Source: Dehalobacter sp. DCA (lineage in GTDB: Bacteria > Bacillota > Desulfitobacteriia > Desulfitobacteriales > Syntrophobotulaceae). From it: a stretch of 64,000 bases of DNA. Where the stretch lies: the NCBI RefSeq assembly GCF_000305775.1, contig NC_018866.1, forward strand, positions 124,001-188,000. The letters are read 5' to 3'. Below the pieces are notes generated by a model. It searched no databases and was not told the DNA's origin. It saw nothing but the letters and a program-made list of their open reading frames with translations. The position numbers were made by a program, and so were the translations under genes. This document shows positions 57,048 through 64,000 of the stretch, piece by piece (positions within the stretch are counted from its first letter, which is position 1; each line of letters opens with the position of its first letter).

Positions 57048-58451
57048 TTAGTTATTAAATAGTTTATCCCCATACTCAGCATATAACGAGTTGAACCAAA
57101 GCTTGTATTGCTCTCGCTTTTCTTGTTTATTTTTATACATTTCACTATCGGCATTCCTATAAATGCGGTCTAAGCTGCCATTATTAGCATCCCCTAATGC
57201 AGCACCAATGGAAAAACTCACAGGCAAATAAGAGTTTTCTTTGTTATGCTTTTCGAGTTCAAATTCGATTCTCTGACAGACCTCTTTTAGTGAGTCAGGT
57301 GAGCAATTTGGTAAAACAATTGCAAATTCATCACCACCTACCCGGGCAGCAACATCGTTTTCCCGGACAGAACGTCGAAGTATTGAAGCAGTGGAAGTAA
57401 TAAGCAAATCTCCGGCATGATGTCCCAAAGTATCGTTTACCACTTTAAGCCCGTCAACATCACATTCTATAATCGCTACTGGATTAGATCTGCCTGAACA
57501 CAGTCTTAACAATTCTTCATTAAAGAATGCTCTGTTGTATAATCTTGTAAGATCATCGTGAAAACTGATAAATTTTAACCTGTCCTCAATTTGTTTTCTA
57601 TATGTTAAATCCGTAAATATGATCACTGTACCTTTATATTTTTCACTTACGTCCAGCATGCGGTGAAAGTTTATAACCAGATTCCTGGTTCCTAATTCGA
57701 GCATCTTCAAATTCTTTTCAATGGATACTTCAATATCATTTCCGTTGATAAAAGCAGTAAATTCTTCTGCAAGCCAAGGGAATACATCTACTAAATATAT
57801 TTCATGTTTTTCATTGGAATAATAAGATGTCCCATCGATTCCTGCAGACTTGAGGAACTCTTTAGCTGCATTGTTCATGTTGTCAATCATATTATTACTA
57901 TCCAAAATGATTGAAGGAGTTGGAATACTTTCAAATATTGTTAAATACTTATTTTTTTCATTCGTCATCATACGATTCGTATTTTGAAGACTTAACGTAA
58001 GTACTTCCTTCTTCTCGTTGATCCACTCACTGCTAAAAGCTAATTCTATACGATCAAAAAACCGATTAATAAACAATAAAAAGTAATCACAATCTATATT
58101 TTTTTTCCTATAGGTTTCTATTATCAGATCGAGATAGGATTGACGATAATATTTCATCAATCCTAAAAACATTTCCAGGGTAACTCCACGTTTGCGATGA
58201 AGCTGTGCCTCAAGTATCCCAAAAGAGCCAACTGGATCATTTGCATAATCTTCATCCACATTTAATTCAGGTATAGATTCACAGGACTTGAGAACTGAGA
58301 TTAAAGCTTCGGACAACCCGTTAATTGATGTACGCCAAGCTTCTTCCAGAGTAGAGGTATATTTTGTATAATTATGCATTTTTGCATATTCTAAGGTACG
58401 TCTAATTAAAAATGTTTGATTTGATTGGATCAACTCAACCGGTTCTTTCAT
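57048..58451 (-). CDS. GGDEF diguanylate cyclase with PAS domain
   Basis: Protein of 467 residues. A helical N-terminal sensor-like part (to about residue 165) is followed by a PAS-like domain (ESIPTPSIILDSNN) and a GGDEF domain with RVGGDEFAIVLPN, and ends ...NADSEMYKNKQEK. It makes c-di-GMP. No membrane helices, so it is cytosolic. First gene outside the island; reads toward the attachment site. Confidence 0.88.
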   Translation of the reverse strand: MKEPVELIQSNQTFLIRRTLEYAKMHNYTKYTSTLEEAWRTSINGLSEALISVLKSCESIPELNVDEDYANDPVGSFGILEAQLHRKRGVTLEMFLGLMKYYRQSYLDLIIETYRKKNIDCDYFLLFINRFFDRIELAFSSEWINEKKEVLTLSLQNTNRMMTNEKNKYLTIFESIPTPSIILDSNNMIDNMNNAAKEFLKSAGIDGTSYYSNEKHEIYLVDVFPWLAEEFTAFINGNDIEVSIEKNLKMLELGTRNLVINFHRMLDVSEKYKGTVIIFTDLTYRKQIEDRLKFISFHDDLTRLYNRAFFNEELLRLCSGRSNPVAIIECDVDGLKVVNDTLGHHAGDLLITSTASILRRSVRENDVAARVGGDEFAIVLPNCSPDSLKEVCQRIEFELEKHNKENSYLPVSFSIGAALGDANNGSLDRIYRNADSEMYKNKQEKREQYKLWFNSLYAEYGDKLFNN

Positions 58452-58747
58452 CATATTCCCTCCTCTCCTTTGGAAAAAGTAATTAAGCTTATTTAGATCA
58501 ATGATTCGACATTAAATGACATACTCCTCTCCATCGTATCAAACTATACATTTGGGATTGTGCAGATCCATATTTCCTAATTTGATGGGACTTAATTCCT
58601 AAATATATAAATATTAAGGAAGAAAAAGGAATTAAATTAATACTGTAGAATTATAGATTTTACATAGTTGATCTTATTTTTTTACGTTATTTTTAGTTGA
58701 GAGTAAGTTACTCGTATGCAAACGGTAGTATGAAAGGAGAAAAGACC

Positions 58748-60022
58748 ATGAAACCTCGTTTATCCAGAAATATTGCAATCGCGATATGTGCAGTCATTTT
58801 TTGTTTAGGCATAGTCACCTATGGTTATGCGCAAAATGCTTCCTGGCCCGGATTAAAAATAGGCGAGGATAAAACTCCTTATGTTGCGGTGGCAGTGAAC
58901 GGGGAGATTTCTGGCGATAAAATTATCTTACATTGGGATCAGGTTGATCATCCCAAATTTTCCGGCTATAAAGTGGTGATTTCAAAGAACAATCCGAATC
59001 CGAAGTATCCCGACGACGGGTATTTATACTACATTACTGAAAGGACCATGACCAGTGCGGTGATCAATAACAGTGAAGCCTATAAAAACGGAGACTTTGG
59101 CGAGAAACTTGTCTCTGGTGAAAGATACTATTTTAGCATCACGGTGCTTTATTCGGATAAGACCGTTCCGGGTGATAGTCTGCAACTGACGTATCCGGGC
59201 GGTACGGCTGTCTCTTCACCGGAACCTGCCGAGGAAGCTATCGTAACGCCGGCCGAAACAACACAACCCACCAAGGAAACACCGGCTACAGAAATAAAAC
59301 CTGCTGTCAAACCAGTTGTATCCTCCTCTTCCTCTTCAAAGGCACCTCAGGTAACCGTTTCTAAGGACGACAACCGGCTCATTGTCAAATGGAATCCGAT
59401 TTACAGTGAAAGCTTCCAGGGCTATAAGGTCGTTATTTCCAAAAATAATTCCAGGCCGGCCTATCCCAGCAGCGGTTATTTGACTTACATTACCAATCAA
59501 AGCACCAGCCGGTGGGTAATTGACAACAGCATAACGTATCACGGTGGGGACTTTGGCAGTTATCTGACTCCCGGACAGGCGTATTACGTTAGTGTGACGG
59601 CTTTGTACAGTGATGGCAAAGTTGCCGGAAATGCCGTCCGTGTCACGTATCCGGCCGATGGATACAATCCACTAGCTGAGAAGGAAAGTGTCCAACAGAG
59701 CCTGGATCCGATTGCCATATCGGCAACAGCCAGCGGCAGTAATTTGATTTTAAGCTGGCCAGCTTCGGAAGCAGCGAATTTTGAAGGCTACAAAGTGGTC
59801 ATTTCAAAGAGTAATCCTAATCCAAAATATCCAAATGACGGTTATCTGGAGTGGATTACCGACCGGAACAGGACTTCAGTGACAATCAACGCCGACACTT
59901 ATTATCAGGGCGATATCCAGGGTAATTTAGTTTCTGGCGAGTACTACTATTTCAGTATCAGCATCATTTATGACGGATGGATCATTGTTCCGGGTCCCGC
60001 GCAATATGTCATGATCCCTTAG
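58748..60022 (+). CDS. Secreted protein with three FN3-like repeats
   Basis: Protein of 424 residues with a signal peptide (to Ala about 28). Three similar domains of about 90 residues each have FSGYKVVISKNNPNPKYPDD-type cores. The first two are joined by a Pro/Thr/Glu-rich linker of about 50 residues. Fibronectin-III-like repeats suggest an adhesive or surface-bound protein. The ATG at 58748 follows AAGGAG. A terminator follows. Confidence 0.8.
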   Translation: MKPRLSRNIAIAICAVIFCLGIVTYGYAQNASWPGLKIGEDKTPYVAVAVNGEISGDKIILHWDQVDHPKFSGYKVVISKNNPNPKYPDDGYLYYITERTMTSAVINNSEAYKNGDFGEKLVSGERYYFSITVLYSDKTVPGDSLQLTYPGGTAVSSPEPAEEAIVTPAETTQPTKETPATEIKPAVKPVVSSSSSSKAPQVTVSKDDNRLIVKWNPIYSESFQGYKVVISKNNSRPAYPSSGYLTYITNQSTSRWVIDNSITYHGGDFGSYLTPGQAYYVSVTALYSDGKVAGNAVRVTYPADGYNPLAEKESVQQSLDPIAISATASGSNLILSWPASEAANFEGYKVVISKSNPNPKYPNDGYLEWITDRNRTSVTINADTYYQGDIQGNLVSGEYYYFSISIIYDGWIIVPGPAQYVMIP

Positions 60023-60042
60023 TTAGAAAATCTTCAGTTTCG

Positions 60043-60076
60043 GCCCGTTTTTTATGGTGAAAAGCGGGCCTTTCTA
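60043..60076 (+). terminator. Rho-independent terminator
   Basis: GGCCCG (about 60043-60048) pairs with CGGGCC (60066-60071) and is followed by TTTCT. Ends the FN3 gene. Confidence 0.6.
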
Positions 60077-60204
60077 TTGGACCGAAACATATAACGCAAA
60101 AAGTAAAAAACTAAAAAAGTGCTTTTTTTTTTGAGCAAAATCATATATTATAAAGTAGGTAGTTATAAAAAATTTATACTTGTAGAATGGAAGGATGGGA
60201 GAGA

Positions 60205-61812
60205 ATGTTGTCACTGCTGCTTGCACTGCTGCCGATAGCAGTCATTGTTGTTATGCTTATTGTGTTTAAAAAGCCAGCCCATACCAGTGGAATTGTGGGT
60301 TGGCTTGCTGTTTCTCTTGTGGCGTTTTTGTTTTTTCAGACGTCGGGAGAAGTCATTGTACGCTCGACGCTGGCCGGTCTGATTAAATCTTTTTCAGTAT
60401 CACTGATCGTAGCCACATCGCTGCTTCAAATGGCCTATATGGAAAAGACAGGAGCCTTAAAACGAATTATTATATTTATTAAGACCTTAGCCAGTGAAAA
60501 CAGAGCCGTTCAGATCATGATGATCAACATTGGATTTGGAACGTTGATGGTTGCCGTCGGAGCAACTCCTGTATCTCTTCTGCCGCCTATCTTGATTGCG
60601 ATGGGATACTCTACGTATGTGGCCATAGCTTTACCGGCGATCGGATATGACTCCCTGTGTACGTATGCCTTACTCGGCGCCCCGATCGTGGTGTTTGTGG
60701 ATATCGCGAACAGCTTTTTAGGAAAAGGCAATGAAATTACCCTTTCTCAGGCCGGAAGCATCTTCTTTATGTTTTTGCCGGTTGTATCTACCTTGATCGG
60801 CTTTTCGATGCTTTGGATTGTCGGAAAGTGGAAAGCCGTCAAAGAGGGGATTGTCCCGGTATTGGTTACGGGCATTACCATTTCGATTGTCGCTTATTTT
60901 ACCAATCATTATGACAATCTTGTTGTCCTCACAGGAGTCTTAAGTGGTTTTGCAGTCATTCTTGTAATGATCCTGTATCTTAAGCTAACGGGTAAAAAAA
61001 TTATTGATCGAAGCCGGCTGACGCCGGAAGAACTTGCCTATGAAAAAGAATATCCTTTGTGGAAAGCCAGTATGCCCTGGCTGCTTTTGATCGTTCTGAT
61101 TCTGGCGCTTAACCTGCCAAAGGAATCTTTCGATTATTTATACCGGACACTGACGCTCAGCATTCCCGGCTTATCTGCAGACGGCAAGCCGATAGCAACC
61201 CGAGCTTTATGGAATGCCTACACCTGGATTCTGGTCAGCATCTTGATTTCGATCCCGATTATGCGCCCAAAAGCCGCCCAAATTAAAGATTCAATAAAAG
61301 TTTGGTGGCGAAGGGCACCAAAACCTGTTTTCTCAGCAGCGATCTTCTTTGCGATTGGTGAAGTCATGAATATGTCTGGATTTAATATGGCTTCCAATCT
61401 CAATGCCGCACTGTCGAAAACACTGTGCCCAAGTATGGTGAAAGTACTCGCAGACTATTCCGCGCAGGCTTTTCATGGAGCCTACGGAGCTATTGTAAGC
61501 TTTATTGGATTATTCGGAGGATTCATTACCGGAAGTGAAGCTTCGACGATTGCGATGTTTGCAAAATATACCATGTCAACAGCAACGAATCTTAACTGGG
61601 GACTTAAGGGTATTATCATCGTTACAGCCGGGTTAGCCTTTGGTGGAGGACTAGCCAGCGTAATTTCCCCGGCAAAACTCCAAAATGCGGCCGCATCTAT
61701 TGATAAACTTGGTGAAGAAAACAAAGTGATGCGCGTTGCCTTTATTTTTGCGCTCATCATGTCAGCAGTGACTGCTGCTGTGGTGGTCGCCTTGCTTAAG
61801 TTCCTGGTGTAA
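60205..61812 (+). CDS. lctP: L-lactate permease (LctP family)
   Basis: Membrane permease of about 535 residues with twelve or more helices. Family segments are GATPVSLLPPILIAMGY, LPAIGYDSLCTYALLGAPIV and FIGLFGGFITGSEASTIAMF. It takes up lactate or glycolate with protons, in line with a lactate-oxidising anaerobe. The ATG at 60205 has a GGATGGGAG site; an ATG at 60187 is not excluded. Confidence 0.88.
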   Translation: MLSLLLALLPIAVIVVMLIVFKKPAHTSGIVGWLAVSLVAFLFFQTSGEVIVRSTLAGLIKSFSVSLIVATSLLQMAYMEKTGALKRIIIFIKTLASENRAVQIMMINIGFGTLMVAVGATPVSLLPPILIAMGYSTYVAIALPAIGYDSLCTYALLGAPIVVFVDIANSFLGKGNEITLSQAGSIFFMFLPVVSTLIGFSMLWIVGKWKAVKEGIVPVLVTGITISIVAYFTNHYDNLVVLTGVLSGFAVILVMILYLKLTGKKIIDRSRLTPEELAYEKEYPLWKASMPWLLLIVLILALNLPKESFDYLYRTLTLSIPGLSADGKPIATRALWNAYTWILVSILISIPIMRPKAAQIKDSIKVWWRRAPKPVFSAAIFFAIGEVMNMSGFNMASNLNAALSKTLCPSMVKVLADYSAQAFHGAYGAIVSFIGLFGGFITGSEASTIAMFAKYTMSTATNLNWGLKGIIIVTAGLAFGGGLASVISPAKLQNAAASIDKLGEENKVMRVAFIFALIMSAVTAAVVVALLKFLV

Positions 61813-61894
61813 TCGGGAGATCATATCGTAAATAAAGTCTATGCTGAAATATGATCCTTCAGTGTCCCGATCTCTGAGAAAGAACGGGTCATCT

Positions 61895-61940
61895 AAATAC
61901 GAACAAGGACTTCAAAGTTGTGAAGTCCTTGTTCGTATTT
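61895..61940. terminator. Bidirectional terminator
   Basis: A perfect 20-bp stem (61895-61914 with 61921-61940) has a 6-base loop, between convergent lctP and MATE genes. Confidence 0.8.
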
Positions 61941-61969
61941 TAGATATATCAGTTTTATATCAGCCTGAA

Positions 61970-63331
61970 TTATCCTACGCTGACAGCGGGCTGATTTTTG
62001 CTAAGCCGTTTCATTTCCAGCGTTATCAACGTTGCTGTGATCAAAACGGATAAGATATCTGCAATCGGGGCAGCCCGCCAGACACCCTCAATTCCCCAAA
62101 AATGAGGCAGGACCAAAAGAAGCGGTATATATAGCAGTACCTGCCGGGAAAGGCTCAGAACAGATGATTGAAGCGGTTTGCCGACTGCCTGAAAGTAACT
62201 TGAGCAAATAATTTGAAAACCAATCAGCGGGAACATTGTAAAAAATATCAGTATCACGTGAGTTGCCAGTTCTGTAAGCGCCTTATCGTTATCACTGAAC
62301 AAGCCAATGATTTGTTCGGGCCAGAAATGTATGACCAGATAGCCGACAACAGCAATACAGGTGCTCGCGATGATGGCCTTCTTCAATGTTGCCTTAACTC
62401 TTTCAAACTGCCCGGCTCCATAGTTAAAGCCTATGATAGGCTGAGCACCCTGGCTGACACCGATAATCGGCATAAAGAACAATGTTGAAATACTCATAAT
62501 GACGCCGATGGCAGACAGCGCTAGGTCGCCGCCATAAAGCATGACACTCTTATTCAGAAGCATATTCTGCACACTGTTGGCAAGTTGCATTGCAAACGGA
62601 GCAAAGCCAATAGACAATATGGCCAGATAGATCGGAAAATCCGGTTTCAAATTTTTCAGGCGGAGCTTAAGCGTGCTATGGCCGAGAAGAAAATAGCCCA
62701 ATACCCAAAGCGACGTAATGAATTGGCCCGAGACCGTTGCGAGTGCGGAACCCGCTATACCTAATCCCAAATGAAAAATAAAAATGTAATTCAACACCCC
62801 GTTAATCACAGCGCCGAGAATTTGCGTTAGCATCGCAATTCTGGGGTTTCCTTCAGCTCTGATAAAATTGTTCATGCCAAAACCGATTGCGCCAAAAACG
62901 GATCCTGCAACAATGATATTGGTAAAATCAAGTGCATTGGGCAATACTTCCTGATTAGCACCAAAAAAGACCAAAAGCTGTTCAGAAAATGAGAAATAAA
63001 AGACCATAAAAAGAAGCGGAAGCATAATTAAGAGAGTAAGTGCATTACCTACAATTTTTTCGGCTTCATCTTTTTTTTGTTCCCCGAGCCGAATGGAGAT
63101 TAATGCTGTTGCACCAATACCAACTAGCATCCCCAGTGCCATTAATAGAAGCATAATTGGGAAGGCCACTGTCGTTGCAGCAATTGCAAGTGTACCGACG
63201 CCGCGGCCCACAAAAATCCGGTCAACAATATTATATAAGGCATTCACCAACATACCGACAATCGCCGGCCAGGAGAATTGCCATAATAGCTTCCCAATGC
63301 TTTTATTACCGAATTCAAAACTTTTATCCAT
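61970..63331 (-). CDS. MATE-family efflux transporter
   Basis: Membrane exporter of 453 residues with the twelve-helix MATE fold: PAIVGMLVNALYNIVDRIFVG near the start, IRAEGNPRIAMLTQILGAVINGVLNYIFIF and PIIGFNYGAG in the middle. Family members export cationic drugs in exchange for Na+ or H+. The substrate is not known. Confidence 0.88.
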   Translation of the reverse strand: MDKSFEFGNKSIGKLLWQFSWPAIVGMLVNALYNIVDRIFVGRGVGTLAIAATTVAFPIMLLLMALGMLVGIGATALISIRLGEQKKDEAEKIVGNALTLLIMLPLLFMVFYFSFSEQLLVFFGANQEVLPNALDFTNIIVAGSVFGAIGFGMNNFIRAEGNPRIAMLTQILGAVINGVLNYIFIFHLGLGIAGSALATVSGQFITSLWVLGYFLLGHSTLKLRLKNLKPDFPIYLAILSIGFAPFAMQLANSVQNMLLNKSVMLYGGDLALSAIGVIMSISTLFFMPIIGVSQGAQPIIGFNYGAGQFERVKATLKKAIIASTCIAVVGYLVIHFWPEQIIGLFSDNDKALTELATHVILIFFTMFPLIGFQIICSSYFQAVGKPLQSSVLSLSRQVLLYIPLLLVLPHFWGIEGVWRAAPIADILSVLITATLITLEMKRLSKNQPAVSVG

Positions 63332-63529
63332 GTACAGTCTCCTTCTACAGTTTCTTCATAAATTGGGGATTATCAGAAAAACAACAATTATTCATATTAA
63401 CATTCTTAGTTGAAATTTTCAAGGAGCTCTTTGAAATATTCTTTTATGCATTTATCAAATAAAAAATAAAAGGACTTCATTCCGCAGAAAAATCCTTCTC
63501 ATTTAAAAAATACTAATATTATTCTGTTT

Positions 63530-63733
63530 CTAATATTCCTGATCGCCGAGGAGCGTCGACAGACGGACTCCAAGAGCTTGAGTGAGATGGAAAAGTGTTT
63601 TAATAGATGGATTTGTTTTATCTCTTTCGATTTCACATAGATAAGAAACGGAAATACCGGCAATCTCAGCCAGTTCCTTTTGTTTTAAATGCTTTTTCTT
63701 CCGGATCTCCCGAATTTTTGAACCAAGGGACAT
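63530..63733 (-). CDS. XRE-family helix-turn-helix regulator
   Basis: Protein of 67 residues that is almost only a HTH_3 domain (IREIRKKKHLKQKELAEIAG, SVSYLCEIERDKTNPSIKTL). Divergent from another XRE gene at the window end, with a perfect 25-bp palindrome between them. Confidence 0.85.
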   Translation of the reverse strand: MSLGSKIREIRKKKHLKQKELAEIAGISVSYLCEIERDKTNPSIKTLFHLTQALGVRLSTLLGDQEY

Positions 63734-63750
63734 AACACCACCTCCGTCTA

Positions 63751-63775
63751 ATAATTACGCATATAGCGTAATTAT
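63751..63775. promoter_or_regulatory. Perfect palindrome, XRE operator
   Basis: ATAATTACGC-ATATA-GCGTAATTAT, arms of 10 bases, 18 bases upstream of the XRE start. Probable autoregulatory operator. Confidence 0.7.
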
Positions 63776-63953
63776 GCAACGGTTAAATTTAGCCGTCTGC
63801 CAAAAATAGGTTCCAATCCCAAGCAAATATAGGATATTCTTCCACATTGCGCATATTTACGTCAAAAATGTATAGCAATTCAGTAGACCTGGCGTTTTTC
63901 AGCGATTATACTAGTATTAATTCGCTATTATCGAAAATTTGGGGGAAATTGCG

Positions 63954-64000
63954 TTGACTGTCGGTGATCGGATTAAAGAGCAAAGAAAAGAGAAGAAGCT
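63954..64000 (+). CDS. XRE-family regulator, partial at window end
   Basis: TTG start followed by TVGDRIKEQRKEKKL, the first helix of a XRE HTH domain, cut by the window end. A GGGGG site lies ten bases upstream. Confidence 0.55.
   Translation, partial: MTVGDRIKEQRKEKK

Overview
The window looks like low-GC, anaerobic Clostridia DNA, most like Peptococcaceae/Desulfitobacteriaceae (Desulfosporosinus, Desulfitobacterium or Dehalobacter relatives). The grounds are AT-rich sequence, strong AGGAGG ribosome sites, clostridial CWB2 and NlpC/P60 surface proteins, class-V cysteine desulfurase, L-lactate permease and Tn916-type integrase. This taxonomic call is an inference from gene content, not a search result.

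Layout. 1-2.2 kb: a CWB2 surface protein and a broken NlpC/P60 hydrolase. 2.3-23.5 kb: a long, partly duplicated arsenic island. It carries eight regulators of the ArsR family (six on + and one on -, plus decayed surroundings), ACR3, ArsC, ArsD, ArsA, two XdhC/CoxI proteins, two SigZ-like sigma factors each followed by a DUF2703 protein, two radical-SAM/SPASM enzymes, two ArsP-type permeases, redox thioredoxin-like proteins, carboxymuconolactone-decarboxylase (CMD) fold proteins and a DUF169 protein. 23.7-28.7 kb: a TauE/SafE exporter and a molybdate ModABC operon with a Moco-type riboswitch and a divergent HTH-PBP regulator. 28.8-30.1 kb: a fluoride riboswitch in front of a frameshifted cation/proton antiporter.

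30.2-45.6 kb is the most unusual part: two ArsR-headed operons that combine lipoate biochemistry with metalloid control. Operon A holds dihydrolipoamide dehydrogenase, an HdrA-N-like protein, a ferredoxin, a DGC domain fused to a GcvH-type lipoyl domain, two more DGC proteins, an IscA/HesB-like protein, a lipoate-protein ligase, membrane thioredoxin, CcdA, a cysteine desulfurase and an Fe-S protein. Operon B holds two DGC proteins, two tandem stand-alone lipoyl proteins, a second lipoate ligase, a third copy of the radical-SAM enzyme, a Cys-tailed ferredoxin, an MFS transporter and a CMD protein. Dihydrolipoyl groups are classic tight As(III) ligands, so I propose that these lipoyl proteins are arsenic carriers or reaction platforms rather than parts of 2-oxoacid dehydrogenases, none of which is present.

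45.6-49.6 kb: an IS1634-type insertion sequence flanked by an unusually long (67 bp) target duplication, a decayed marR and a third ArsP-like permease with a small Cys-rich protein. 49.6-57.0 kb: a Tn916/Tn1549-like integration module (sigma-like regulator, excisionase, integrase) carrying an AAA ATPase/subtilase pair resembling IetAS defence. It ends at a displaced tRNA-Ser 3' fragment that is probably the right attachment site of a large island covering most of the window. 57.0-64.0 kb looks like host chromosome: a diguanylate cyclase, an FN3 surface protein, lactate permease, a MATE pump and divergent XRE regulators.
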